A stretch of DNA of 64,000 nucleotides from Pseudonocardia broussonetiae (GTDB lineage: Bacteria > Actinomycetota > Actinomycetes > Mycobacteriales > Pseudonocardiaceae): NCBI RefSeq assembly GCF_013155125.1, contig NZ_CP053564.1, positions 5,029,501 through 5,093,500 on the forward strand, written 5' to 3'. Both the position numbers and the translations under genes were made by a program. This document shows, in pieces, positions 19,888 through 30,957 of this stretch (the stretch's first letter is position 1; every line of letters begins with the position of its first letter). The notes under the pieces are model-generated. The model was not told the DNA's origin. It did not search any database and worked only from the letters and a program-made list of their open reading frames with translations.

Positions 19888-19952
19888 GCGGCATAACGTA
19901 CGGCGTACACGCGCGCCACACAAGTGCATAACAGCAGCTCAGGCCGTTGACC

Positions 19953-19996
19953 GTACTAGTGCGCTGGCTCCGTCGGGCCGACTGGTGTACTAGTAC
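19953..19996. promoter_or_regulatory. Paired GTACTAGT operators, divergent promoter region
   Basis: GTACTAGT occurs twice, 34 bp apart: at 19953-19960 (CGTACTAGTGC) and 19987-19994, the latter within the perfect palindrome GTACTAGTAC (19987-19996). The second copy overlaps TACTAG, which has -10 spacing (7 nt) to the regulator's GTG at 20001. This suggests autorepression and control of the divergent monooxygenase gene. Confidence 0.55.
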
Positions 19997-20000
19997 GGGG

Positions 20001-20999
20001 GTGGCGGAGGCGGTGGGCGGGTCGGCCCGGGTGGCCGGTGACCTGCGGCGGCGGATCGTGGCCGGGGAGCTGGCGCCGGGGGAGCGGGTGCCCTCGACGC
20101 GGGCGATCACGCGCGAGTGGGGCGTCGCGATCGCCACGGCGTCCCGGGCGCTGGCCGCGCTGCGCGCCGAGGGTCTGGTGCGGGTGGTGCCCGGGGTGGG
20201 GACGGTCGTGGCCGAGCCGGCCGGGCGGGTGCCCGAGCCGGCGCCCCCCGTGCCCCCTGCGGCCGGGCCGCGCCGGCCGCCGCCCCCGCGGGCGGCCGCC
20301 GAGGAGGCGCTCGGACCGGACCGGATCATCGCCGCGGCGGTGGACGTCGCCGACGCCGAGGGGCTCGCCGGGCTGTCGATGCGCCGGATCGCGACGGCGC
20401 TGGGCGTGGCCCCGATGGCGCTGTACCGCCACGTCAGCGACAAGGACGACCTCGTCGTGCGGATGCTCGACGCCGGGATGCGGGAGTGGCGCGCGCCCGT
20501 CGACGCCGCGGGCGGCTGGCGCCCGCGCCTGGACGGGGCCGTGCGCTCGCTGTGGGCGGCGTTCCGGCGGCACCCGTGGATGGCGCAGGCGCTGTCGGTG
20601 ACGCGGCCGCAGGCGATCCCGGCGGGCATGGCGTACTCGGAGTGGGTGCTCGCGACGCTGGACGCGCAGGGCGTGGAGCCGGTCGAGGCGTTCGACATCC
20701 ACCTCACGCTGATCAACTACGTGCGGGGCGCGGCGGCGGTGCTGGAGCCCGAGCGCGACGCCGAGGCGGCCAGCGGGCTGGACAACGACGCCTGGCTGGC
20801 CGAGCAGGAGCCCGGACTGGTCGCACTGGTGGGCTCGGGGCGCTTCCCGCTGCTCCAGCGGATGGTGTCGACCGAGTACGACCTCGACGTCGACGCCCTG
20901 TTCGAGCGCGGCCTGCTCCTGCTGCTCGACGGGCTGGCGGTGCAGTTCGACCGGATCGCCGACGCGTCGCGGACGGCGGCGCCGCCGTGGGCGCGCTGA
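20001..20999 (+). CDS. Hybrid GntR/TetR-type transcriptional regulator
   Basis: A 332-residue protein with two DNA-binding modules. Residues ~5-70 are a GntR winged HTH (DLRRRIVAGELAPGERVPSTRAI, then ATASRALAALRAEGLV). After a Pro/Ala linker (~70-100) comes a TetR HTH (MRRIATALGVAPMALYRHVSDKDDLV, ~130-155) and a TetR_C ligand domain. I start at GTG 20001, just before the GntR domain; an in-frame ATG at 19947 would overlap the operators. Two HTHs in one chain may let it contact compound sites. The ligand is perhaps the monooxygenase substrate. Confidence 0.85.
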   Translation: MAEAVGGSARVAGDLRRRIVAGELAPGERVPSTRAITREWGVAIATASRALAALRAEGLVRVVPGVGTVVAEPAGRVPEPAPPVPPAAGPRRPPPPRAAAEEALGPDRIIAAAVDVADAEGLAGLSMRRIATALGVAPMALYRHVSDKDDLVVRMLDAGMREWRAPVDAAGGWRPRLDGAVRSLWAAFRRHPWMAQALSVTRPQAIPAGMAYSEWVLATLDAQGVEPVEAFDIHLTLINYVRGAAAVLEPERDAEAASGLDNDAWLAEQEPGLVALVGSGRFPLLQRMVSTEYDLDVDALFERGLLLLLDGLAVQFDRIADASRTAAPPWAR

Positions 21000-21018
21000 T
21001 CCCTCCTGGTCGGACGGC

Positions 21019-21729
21019 CTAGCCGACCGCGGCCTGCACCAGCAGCGCCACCGCGCCGGCGGCGGCCAGGGCGACGACCGCGGGGCGGGTCCAGCCGCGG
21101 TCGAGCAGCGGGCGCGCCGGCCCGGACAGCGCGAAGCCGGCGAGCATCGGCACGACGAGCAGGCCGCCGGCCAGCACGTCGGCGCCGTCGACCTGCCCGC
21201 CCAGCGCCAGCGCGGCGATCGAGAGCAGCGTGCCCGCGGTGAAGTAGGCGGCCAGCGTCGAGCGGACGCGCGGGCCCGTGTCGCCCTGGTAGAGCAGCGC
21301 CACCGGCGGACCGCCGATCGACGAGGCCGTGCCGCCCGCCCCGGACACCAGCCCGGCGACCAGCAGCGCGGGCACCGTCGGCCGGGGCCGCCAGCGGACG
21401 ACCGACAGCGCCGCGCACACCAGCACCGTCAGCCCGACGGCCGCGACGAACAGCCGCGGCGGGAACGTCGACACCGCGAGCACCCCCAGCCCGATGCCGG
21501 GCAGGCGCCCCAGCAGCGCCCAGCCGACCCCGCGCCAGTCGGTGTCGCCGTACTCGCGGCGCAGGGTCAGCAGGGCGTGCACCGCGGTGATCATCAGCAG
21601 CGGCACGGGCACCAGCGCGGGGTCCAGGATCGCGAGCAGGGGAGCGGCGACCAGGGCGAGGCCGAAGCCCACCGTCCCCTGCACCAGCGCCCCCACGGCC
21701 ACCACCAGCCCCGCCACGACGATCAGCAC
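21019..21729 (-). CDS. TauE/SafE-family permease
   Basis: A 236-residue membrane protein of the TauE/SafE (TSUP) family, with about 7-8 hydrophobic helices in two related halves. The first has GALVQGTVGFGLALVAAPLLA and the second GLVSGAGGTASSIGGPPVALLY, the family's repeated signature. Members export sulfite, sulfoacetate or other organosulfur anions, but the substrate is not determinable. GTG start. It is convergent with the hybrid regulator and has an unusual repeat upstream. Confidence 0.85.
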   Translation of the reverse strand: MLIVVAGLVVAVGALVQGTVGFGLALVAAPLLAILDPALVPVPLLMITAVHALLTLRREYGDTDWRGVGWALLGRLPGIGLGVLAVSTFPPRLFVAAVGLTVLVCAALSVVRWRPRPTVPALLVAGLVSGAGGTASSIGGPPVALLYQGDTGPRVRSTLAAYFTAGTLLSIAALALGGQVDGADVLAGGLLVVPMLAGFALSGPARPLLDRGWTRPAVVALAAAGAVALLVQAAVG

Positions 21730-21764
21730 CCGCCGACCGTAGACGCCGCCGCTCCCTCTCTGAG

Positions 21765-21804
21765 GTCAATGAAACGTTGACGCCTTCGAAACGGCAATGA
21801 AACG
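21765..21804. promoter_or_regulatory. GAAACG repeats before the TauE/SafE gene
   Basis: CAATGAAACG occurs at 21767-21776 and 21795-21804, with another GAAACG at 21788-21793. The first copy lies inside GTCAA-N7-TTGAC (21765-21781). The cluster is only 36-75 bp upstream of the permease start and AT-rich for this DNA, which suggests operator sites. No known regulator motif was recognised. Confidence 0.35.
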
Positions 21805-21861
21805 ACGACACCGCACCGCCGCCGGGGCGGCGGAGCGTGCGGCCCTCGCCGCGGAAGCGCA

Positions 21862-21893
21862 ACGGCCGCCGCTCCCGGAGGAGCGGCGGCCGT
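21862..21893. terminator. 12-bp stem hairpin downstream of acn
   Basis: ACGGCCGCCGCT (21862-21873) pairs perfectly with AGCGGCGGCCGT (21882-21893) around an 8-nt loop. A shorter GGGCCC-based stem follows. With the 20-bp repeat next to it, this makes a tandem set of hairpins past the acn stop. Confidence 0.65.
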
Positions 21894-21920
21894 CAGGGGG
21901 CCCGGGGTGGGGGCCCTCGA

Positions 21921-21977
21921 GTTGCAGGAAGGCCACCTCGATGACGAGAACCGTCTACGAGGTGGCCTTCCTGCAAC
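21921..21977. repeat. 20-bp perfect inverted repeat past the acn stop
   Basis: GTTGCAGGAAGGCCACCTCG (21921-21940) is exactly complementary to 21958-21977, with a 17-nt spacer. It begins 19 bp beyond the aconitase stop. The length and perfection exceed an ordinary terminator. It may be a dispersed palindromic repeat used as a terminator, or the footprint of a small mobile unit. Confidence 0.8.
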
Positions 21978-21995
21978 CGGGTGGGGGAGGGGGCG

Positions 21996-24830
<2,835 letters not shown>

Positions 24831-24918
24831 GTGGTGTCCTCCTGCGGTGGTGGGCGCGGGTTCCTCGGAGTCTCGCCTACGGCGCTGACGGCCCCGGGCG
24901 AGACCCCTCTCACCGCTA

Positions 24919-24948
24919 AACAGTACGCTTGTCCTGTTAAAACGTCAG
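24919..24948 (-). promoter_or_regulatory. acn promoter with AcnR operator
   Basis: On the minus strand a -35-like CTGACG (24943-24948) and a -10-like TACTGT (24920-24925) are 17 bp apart. Overlapping them is the near-perfect palindrome AACAGTAC-GCTT-GTCCTGTT (24919-24938), which fits the AcnR motif CAGNACNNNCGTACTG with two changes in the right half. A bound repressor would cover the -10 region. Confidence 0.75.
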
Positions 24949-25068
24949 CGTGAGGGGGCCCTCCTTCGGTGGAGATCGGGCCACGCCCGCGCGTGGCGCC
25001 CCGCCGTCGCGCACCGGCGGTGGCAGAGTCGCGCCGTTCGTCCCGGGTGATCAAGGAAGGGCTGGCGG

Positions 25069-26361
25069 GTGCGCAGATCCGTGCGGGTGGTCGTGCTGCT
25101 GCTGCTCGTGGCCCTGCTGGGGGGCACGTCGACGGCGTACGCGCAGGAGCCCCCGCCGCCCCCCAACCCCAGTGACGACCAGCTGAGCCAGAGCCGCCAG
25201 GAGGTGCGCGACCGGGCCGGGGAGGTCGGGTCGCTCACCAACCGCCTCGCCGAGCTCGACGCCCTCACCGACGACCTGCAGGCCGAGCTGGCCGGCCAGC
25301 GCGAGAACGCCGAGGCCGCGCTCGTCGACCTGGAGGCCGCGCAGGGCGCCGCCGCCGAGGCGGGGGAGCGCGCCGAGGCCGCCCGGATCGCCACCGACGC
25401 GGCCACCGTCGCCATCGACCAGGCCCGGGCCCGGCTCGACGACTTCGTCACCGCCACCTACCAGGAGGGCCTCGACACGGGCCCGCTCGGGCTGCTGACC
25501 TCGGCGCAGACGCCCGAGGAGCTCGTCGCCCGCGCCGAGTTCACCGACCTGCTCGCCCGCGCCCAGCTCGCCGCGCAGGACGGGCTCGAGCGCGCCCGCG
25601 TCGACAAGGCCAACGCCGACTCCACCGCCCGCGCCCTGCTCGAGGAGGCGCAGGCCCGCGAGGCCGACGCGGCCCGGGCCAAGGACAGCGCCGACGCCGC
25701 GTTCGCCGCGGCCGACGCCGCCGCCCGCGCCCAGGTCGAGCAGCTGGCCGCCGTGCAGGCCGAGCGCGACCAGGTGCAGGGCCGGCTCGACGCCGCCGAG
25801 GCCTCCGACGCCGGCCTGCGCGACCAGCGCGCCCGCTACGACGACTGGCAGCGCGTCCTCGCCGAGCAGGAGGCCTCCCGCCAGCGCGCCGAGCGCGACG
25901 CCGCCTCGGCGCGGGACGCCGCCGTCGGGCCGGCGCCGCGGGCCGGGGCCGGCAGCGCGCAGCGCGTCATCGACCGGGCGATGTCCCAGCTCGGCGTGCA
26001 GTACGTCTGGGGCGGGGGCAACGGCCGCGGTGCCACCACCGGCATCCCCGGACCCGCGGGCGACCCCGGCGACCGCGTCGGCTTCGACTGCTCCGGGCTC
26101 ATGCTCTACGCCTTCAACGGCGCCGGGGTGTCGCTACCGCGGGTGAGCCGCAACCAGTTCAACGCCGGCCGGAAGGTCCCGATCACCGACCTGCAGCCCG
26201 GTGACATGGTCTTCTACCGCAAGGGCGGCGCGCCGATCCACCACGTCGCCATGTACATCGGCGACAACCGGATGATCGAGGCGCCCTACACCGGGGCGGA
26301 CGTCCGGGTCGTGCCGCTGCGCCGCAAGGACCTGGTGCCGCAGGCGACGCGGGTCCTCTAG
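25069..26361 (+). CDS. ripA: Secreted NlpC/P60 peptidoglycan peptidase, RipA-like
   Basis: A 430-residue cell-wall hydrolase. Residues 1-26 are a signal peptide (basic start, Leu/Val core, AYA-QE cleavage site). Residues ~40-290 form a long Ala/Glu/Arg coiled coil that keeps RipA-type enzymes in check. The C-terminal NlpC/P60 domain (~300-430) has catalytic Cys341 (FDCSGL) and His392 (HHVAMYIG). It cuts the D-Glu-mDAP bond during cell separation. GTG start with AAGGAAGG upstream. It lies between acn and moxR as in mycobacteria (Rv1477), though with an inserted nucleotidyltransferase gene after it. Confidence 0.92.
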   Translation: MRRSVRVVVLLLLVALLGGTSTAYAQEPPPPPNPSDDQLSQSRQEVRDRAGEVGSLTNRLAELDALTDDLQAELAGQRENAEAALVDLEAAQGAAAEAGERAEAARIATDAATVAIDQARARLDDFVTATYQEGLDTGPLGLLTSAQTPEELVARAEFTDLLARAQLAAQDGLERARVDKANADSTARALLEEAQAREADAARAKDSADAAFAAADAAARAQVEQLAAVQAERDQVQGRLDAAEASDAGLRDQRARYDDWQRVLAEQEASRQRAERDAASARDAAVGPAPRAGAGSAQRVIDRAMSQLGVQYVWGGGNGRGATTGIPGPAGDPGDRVGFDCSGLMLYAFNGAGVSLPRVSRNQFNAGRKVPITDLQPGDMVFYRKGGAPIHHVAMYIGDNRMIEAPYTGADVRVVPLRRKDLVPQATRVL

Positions 26362-26382
26362 GGGCTTCCAGGGAGGGGCAGG

Positions 26383-27180
26383 TCAGGACTGGGCCGGCAC
26401 CGGGATCCGCGGGTTCTCCCAGAGCATCCACGGACGCCGCCCGGCCTGGTAGGCCGCGTCCAGCATGCTGCGCTCCTTGGCCGTGTCGGCGGACTGCCAG
26501 AACCCGCGGTGGCGGTGGGCGGTCATCCGGCCCTCCCGCGCGAGCGGCGTGCAGGCGTCGGCGATGAGGTCCCCGCCCTCGGGCAGGTAGTCGAAGATCT
26601 CCGGGCGCAGCACGAAGTAGCCGCCGTTCTCCCAGAGCGGCATCTCCTGCAGCGGGCTGATCGCGGTGATGCGGTCGTCCTCGCCGATCCCGACGCAGTG
26701 GAACGCGGGCTGCGGCGGCACGGCGAGCAGCCGGCCGACGGCGTCGGAGGCGGCGAAGTCGTCGACCATCGCGTCCAGGTCGAGGTCGGTGAGGACGTCG
26801 GCGTAGTTGGCCAGGAACATCTCCTCGCCCTCGACGTGCTCGCGGACCCGGCGCAGGCGCTCCCCGATCGGGGAGTCCAGCCCCGTGTGGGCGAACGTGA
26901 TCGTCCAGTCCTGGATGTCGGACCCGAGCAGCTCGACCCGGCCGCCGTGCAGCACGAAGTCGTTGGACGCCGTCTCGGAGTAGTGCAGGAAGTAGTCCTT
27001 GATGTGCTCGGCGCCGTAGCCCATGCACAGCACGAACTCGGTGTGGCCGAAGTGCGCGTAGTAGCGCATGACGTGCCAGATCAGGGGGCGCGGACCGACG
27101 CGGTGCATCGGCTTGGGCAGGTCGGACACGCCGTCGCGCATGCGCATCCCGTACCCGCCGCAGAAGAGGACGACCTTCAT
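26383..27180 (-). CDS. Sugar-1-phosphate nucleotidyltransferase (RfbF-like)
   Basis: A 265-residue nucleotidyltransferase. The N-terminal VVLFCGGYGMRMRDG is a variant of the LAGGxGTR loop, followed by the substrate motif LPKPMHRVGPRPLIWHVMRYY. The pattern is close to glucose-1-phosphate cytidylyltransferases. It would make an NDP-sugar for surface glycans. The start at 27180 follows GGAGG; the upstream in-frame extension is unlikely. It faces ripA and interrupts the usual ripA-moxR order, so it is probably a lineage-specific insertion. Nucleotide and sugar specificity are not certain. Confidence 0.8.
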   Translation of the reverse strand: MKVVLFCGGYGMRMRDGVSDLPKPMHRVGPRPLIWHVMRYYAHFGHTEFVLCMGYGAEHIKDYFLHYSETASNDFVLHGGRVELLGSDIQDWTITFAHTGLDSPIGERLRRVREHVEGEEMFLANYADVLTDLDLDAMVDDFAASDAVGRLLAVPPQPAFHCVGIGEDDRITAISPLQEMPLWENGGYFVLRPEIFDYLPEGGDLIADACTPLAREGRMTAHRHRGFWQSADTAKERSMLDAAYQAGRRPWMLWENPRIPVPAQS

Positions 27181-27318
27181 CCGGGGAACCTCCTGTTGAT
27201 GTCGGTATCTCCTGTTCCCGCAACGAGGCGCCACCCGTGTAGGTGACGGCCCGTGTGCGGGTGGCTACGGGAAGGGGGGTTCACGGCCCGCTCACGGACT
27301 GTGCGGTGAGATGGCGGG

Positions 27319-28341
27319 GTGACCGTCGCCGACTCCGCCCCCGCCAGCCCCGCGCACGAGGGCGAGCGCCTCGAGCGCGTCGTCCTCGAGATCAAGCGGG
27401 TGATCGTCGGGCAGGACCGGCTCGTCGAGCGGATGCTCGTCGGGCTGCTGGCCAAGGGGCACCTGCTGCTCGAGGGCGTGCCCGGCGTCGCGAAGACCCT
27501 CGCGGTCGAGACCGTCGCGAGGGTCGTCGGGGGCACGTTCTCCCGGCTGCAGTTCACCCCCGACCTGGTGCCCGCCGACATCCTCGGCACCCGGATCTAC
27601 CGCCAGGGCCGGGAGGAGTTCGACGTCGAGCTCGGGCCGGTCGTCGCCAACTTCGTGCTCGCCGACGAGATCAACCGCGCGCCGGCCAAGGTGCAGTCGG
27701 CGATGCTCGAGGTGATGGCCGAGCGGCACCTGTCGATCGGCGGCCGCACGTTCCCGATGCCCGACCCGTTCCTGGTGCTCGCCACGCAGAACCCGATCGA
27801 GAACGAGGGCGTCTACCCGCTGCCCGAGGCCCAGCGCGACCGCTTCCTGTTCAAGCTGATCGTGGAGTACCCGGGCGTCGAGGAGGAGCGCGAGATCGTC
27901 TACCGGATGGGCGCCGAGCCCCCGGTCGCGCAGCAGATCATCGACCCGGCCGAGCTGGTGCGGCTGCAGAAGGTCGCCACGCAGGTGTTCGTGCACCACG
28001 CGCTCGTCGACTACGTCGTGCGGCTCGTCGTCGCCACGCGCACGCCCGCCGAGCACGGCCTGTCCGACATCGCCGGCTGGGTGTCCTACGGGGCCTCGCC
28101 GCGCGCCACGCTGGGCATCGTCGCCGCCGCGCGGGCGCTGGCGCTGCTGCGCGGGCGCGACTACGTGCTGCCGCAGGACGTCCTCGACGTCGCCCCCGAC
28201 GTGCTGCGCCACCGGCTCGTCCTGTCCTACGACGCCGTCGCCGACCAGGTGCCGATGGACCACATCATCTCGCGCGTGCTGGCCACGGTGCCGCTGCCGC
28301 AGGTCAGCGCGCGCCCGGCCCAGCAGTACACGCCCGCGTGA
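27319..28341 (+). CDS. moxR: MoxR-family AAA+ ATPase
   Basis: A 340-residue MoxR chaperone ATPase: Walker A GVPGVAKT at 53-60, Walker B FVLADEINRAP (~112-122), sensor LATQNPIENEG and a Walker-type arginine-rich lid. MoxR proteins act with VWA-domain partners in assembling or activating complexes. GTG start. It heads a moxR-DUF58-VWA operon with overlapping or abutting genes, equivalent to Rv1479-Rv1481. Confidence 0.93.
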   Translation: MTVADSAPASPAHEGERLERVVLEIKRVIVGQDRLVERMLVGLLAKGHLLLEGVPGVAKTLAVETVARVVGGTFSRLQFTPDLVPADILGTRIYRQGREEFDVELGPVVANFVLADEINRAPAKVQSAMLEVMAERHLSIGGRTFPMPDPFLVLATQNPIENEGVYPLPEAQRDRFLFKLIVEYPGVEEEREIVYRMGAEPPVAQQIIDPAELVRLQKVATQVFVHHALVDYVVRLVVATRTPAEHGLSDIAGWVSYGASPRATLGIVAAARALALLRGRDYVLPQDVLDVAPDVLRHRLVLSYDAVADQVPMDHIISRVLATVPLPQVSARPAQQYTPA

Positions 28342-29282
28342 CGCCTCCGGCCGCCGCGCGCCGCGTCCCCACCGCCCCTCCCTCGTTCCGGGACGGGCGG
28401 ATGGAGGCGTCGCTGCGCCAGCTCGAGCTCGCCGTGCGCGGGCGCCTGGACGGGCTGCTGCAGGGCAACCACCTCGGGCTGGTGCCCGGGCCGGGCAGCG
28501 AGCCGGGGGAGGCGCGCACCTACCAGCCCGGCGACGACGTGCGCCGCATGGACTGGGCCGTCACCGCCCGCACGACGCAGCCGCACGTGCGCGAGACCGT
28601 CGCCGACCGGGAGCTGGAGACCTGGGTCGTGCTCGACCTCTCGCCCAGCCTCGACTTCGGCACCGCGGCGTGCGAGAAGCGCGACCTCGCGATCGCCGCG
28701 CTGGCCGCCGTCACGCACCTCACGCGCGGCGGCGGCAACCGGATCGGGGTGCTGGCCGCCACCGGCGAGTCGGTCGTGCGCATCCCGGCCCGCGGCGGCG
28801 TCACGCACGCCCGCGGGATGCTGCGCCGGATCGCGGAGATCCCGCCCACGGCCGAGGGCACGCGCGGCGACCTGGCGGCGGCGATCGAGCAGCTCCGGCG
28901 GCCGCCGCGGCGGCGCGGCCTGGCCGTCGTCATCTCCGACTTCCTCGGCGAGCCCGACTGGGAGCGCGCTCTGCGGGCCCTGTCGACGCGGCACGACCTG
29001 CTCGCCGTCGAGGTGCTCGACCCGCGCGAGCTGGAGCTGCCCGACGTCGGCACGGTCGTGCTGGCGGACCCCGAGACCGGTCGGCAGCGCGAGATCACGA
29101 CCACGCCGCTGCTGTGCCGGGAGTTCGCCGCCGCGGCCGCCGCGCACCGCGACACCGTGGCCGCCACCCTGCGCCGCTGCGGCGCCGCGCACCTGACGCT
29201 GCGCACCGATTCCGACTGGATCGCCGACGTCGTCCGGTTCGCCCTCGCCCGCAAGCGGGCCTGGTCCGGCGGGGGTCGGTAG
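28338..29282 (+). CDS. DUF58 domain protein
   Basis: A 314-residue protein with the DUF58 signature around EARTYQPGDDVRRMDWAVTAR (~residues 58-78) followed by a VWA-like fold (VVLDLSPSLDFG; ISDFLG). The GTG start overlaps the moxR stop (GTGA). The family partners MoxR ATPases and is equivalent to Rv1480; its biochemical role is unresolved. No signal peptide is seen; it is probably cytoplasmic. Confidence 0.9.
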   Translation: MTPPAAARRVPTAPPSFRDGRMEASLRQLELAVRGRLDGLLQGNHLGLVPGPGSEPGEARTYQPGDDVRRMDWAVTARTTQPHVRETVADRELETWVVLDLSPSLDFGTAACEKRDLAIAALAAVTHLTRGGGNRIGVLAATGESVVRIPARGGVTHARGMLRRIAEIPPTAEGTRGDLAAAIEQLRRPPRRRGLAVVISDFLGEPDWERALRALSTRHDLLAVEVLDPRELELPDVGTVVLADPETGRQREITTTPLLCREFAAAAAAHRDTVAATLRRCGAAHLTLRTDSDWIADVVRFALARKRAWSGGGR

Positions 29283-30275
29283 ATGTTCTCCGCTCCGTGG
29301 TGGCTGCTGCTGCTCGTCGTCGTCGCCGTGCTCGCCGCCGGCTACGTCGTCCTGCTGCGCCGCCGCCGCCGCGACGTCGTGCGCTTCACCAACCTGGAGC
29401 TGCTCGACCGCGTCGCCCCGCACCGCCCGGGCTGGTACCGGCACCTGCCCGCCGCGGCGCTGATCACCGCGCTGGCCGTGCTGACGATCGCGCTGGCCGG
29501 GCCCCAGGCCGAGGCGCGGGTGCCGCGCAACCGGGCCACGGTCGTGCTGGTGATCGACGTGTCGCTGTCGATGCAGGCCACCGACGTCGAGCCGAGCCGG
29601 CTCGCGGCCGCCCAGTCGGCGGCGAAGGACTTCGCCGACCAGCTGACGCCGGGCGTCAACCTCGGGCTGGTGGCGTTCGCCGGCACCGCGGCCGTGCTCG
29701 TCTCGCCGACCGTCGAGCGCGACCCGGTGAAGCGGGCGATCGAGGGCCTGCGGCTCTCGGAGTCCACGGCCACGGGCGAGGCAATCTTCGCGGCGATGCA
29801 GTCGGTGGAGACGTTCTCGCAGGCCATCGCGGGCACGGGCGAGGAGGGTCCGCCGCCGGCGCGGATCGTGCTGATGAGCGACGGCAAGCAGACCGTGCCC
29901 GACTCGGGGAACGGCCCGCCCGAGGAGGAGCCGCGCGGCTCGTTCACCGCCGCCCGCGCCGCGGCCGAGGCGGGCATCCCGGTCTCCGGCATCTCCTTCG
30001 GCACCCGCTTCGGCACGATCGAGCTGGAGCCGGGGGAGAAGACGTCGGTGGCCGTCGACGACGCCTCGATGCGCACGATCGCCGAGCTCTCGGGCGGCCA
30101 GTTCTTCACCGCGGCCAGCGAGGAGGAGCTCCGCCAGGTCTACGACGAGCTGGGCGAGCAGATCGGGTACGAGGTGCGCCGGGTCGACACCAGCCGCCCG
30201 TGGTTGGCCGGCGGGGTGCTGCTGCTGGTCGTCGGAGTCGGCGCGGGGCTCGCGCTGGGGCGCAGGCTTCCCTGA
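29283..30275 (+). CDS. Membrane-anchored VWA-domain protein (BatA-like)
   Basis: A 330-residue protein with two N-terminal membrane segments (~5-25 and 56-73), a von Willebrand A domain with an intact MIDAS motif (Asp92-x-Ser94-x-Ser96 in VIDVSLSMQ), and a C-terminal membrane helix (~307-325). It starts directly after the DUF58 stop. The moxR-DUF58-VWA trio (as Rv1479-1481) is linked in bacteria to envelope stress and complex assembly. It ends 4 bp from the convergent HxlR gene. Confidence 0.92.
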   Translation: MFSAPWWLLLLVVVAVLAAGYVVLLRRRRRDVVRFTNLELLDRVAPHRPGWYRHLPAAALITALAVLTIALAGPQAEARVPRNRATVVLVIDVSLSMQATDVEPSRLAAAQSAAKDFADQLTPGVNLGLVAFAGTAAVLVSPTVERDPVKRAIEGLRLSESTATGEAIFAAMQSVETFSQAIAGTGEEGPPPARIVLMSDGKQTVPDSGNGPPEEEPRGSFTAARAAAEAGIPVSGISFGTRFGTIELEPGEKTSVAVDDASMRTIAELSGGQFFTAASEEELRQVYDELGEQIGYEVRRVDTSRPWLAGGVLLLVVGVGAGLALGRRLP

Positions 30276-30279
30276 GGGC

Positions 30280-30888
30280 TCAGGGTCGGGCGGCCGAGGC
30301 CACCAGCCGCCGCACCGCCTCGACGTCCCCGCTGACCTCCAGCGCCCCGGCCGCCACCGCCGCGTCGAACGCGTCGGGGCCGTCGGTGAGGCCGTCGAGG
30401 TCGTCACCCGTCACCACCGCGTCCGGCGCCTGCGCCGCCGCGCCCCGCGCGAGCTCCCGCAGCTCCCCGTCGACAACCACCACGCGGTAGGCCTCGCGCG
30501 CCGTGCGCACCTCCACCACGGCGTCCCACCCGGGCGTGCGGGCGAAGAAGGTGCGCAGGCCGAGCAGCACCGAGTCGGCGCTGACCGGGCCCGTGCGCGG
30601 CGTGGGCGAGGCCATGCCCCAGGCGGCCAGCGCGCGGAACACGGGTTCGAGCCCCGCGCCCCACGGCGTGAGGGCGTAGGCGGGGCCCCGCTGCTCCAGG
30701 ACCCCCGCGCCGACCAGGTCGCGCAGCCGCTGCGACAGCACGCTCGGACCGATCCCGGGCAGCGCGGCGGCGAGGTCGCTGTAGCGGCGCGGGCCCAGCC
30801 GCAGTTCGCGCACGACGAGCAGCGACCACCGGTCGCCGACGGCGTCGAGGGCGTGGGCGACGGGACAGGCCTGACCGTAGGTGCGCAC
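30280..30888 (-). CDS. HxlR-family regulator with SCP2-like domain
   Basis: A 202-residue regulator. Residues 1-95 are an HxlR winged helix (ACPVAHALDAVGDRWSLLVVREL; PSVLSQRLRDLVGAGVLEQ), with Cys8 in the position used for redox or electrophile sensing in related proteins. Residues ~105-200 look like an SCP2 sterol-carrier-type domain, which could bind a hydrophobic ligand. GTG start with AAGGAG upstream. It is divergent from an alpha/beta hydrolase, sharing a 69-bp region with palindromes. Likely target: that hydrolase. Confidence 0.85.
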   Translation of the reverse strand: MRTYGQACPVAHALDAVGDRWSLLVVRELRLGPRRYSDLAAALPGIGPSVLSQRLRDLVGAGVLEQRGPAYALTPWGAGLEPVFRALAAWGMASPTPRTGPVSADSVLLGLRTFFARTPGWDAVVEVRTAREAYRVVVVDGELRELARGAAAQAPDAVVTGDDLDGLTDGPDAFDAAVAAGALEVSGDVEAVRRLVASAARP

Positions 30889-30901
30889 GCCGTGCTCCTT
30901 G

Positions 30902-30936
30902 TACGAAATTCGTAGTGACTGCTACGGTCATCGTAG
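30902..30936. promoter_or_regulatory. HxlR operator candidates between divergent genes
   Basis: Two inverted repeats: TACGAA-A-TTCGTA (30902-30914) and CTACG-N5-CGTAG (30922-30936). Their centres are about two helical turns apart, and both contain the same CGTA(G) half-site. They lie between the HxlR and hydrolase starts, the usual place for HxlR autoregulation. Confidence 0.6.
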
Positions 30937-30957
30937 TCGACGGAGGAGGGGTGCGAC

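Noticed and set aside
24949..25068. Possible c-di-AMP (ydaO-type) riboswitch before the RipA-like gene
   Set aside because: Such riboswitches precede some actinobacterial cell-wall hydrolase genes, but I could not find the conserved core sequences in this short leader.
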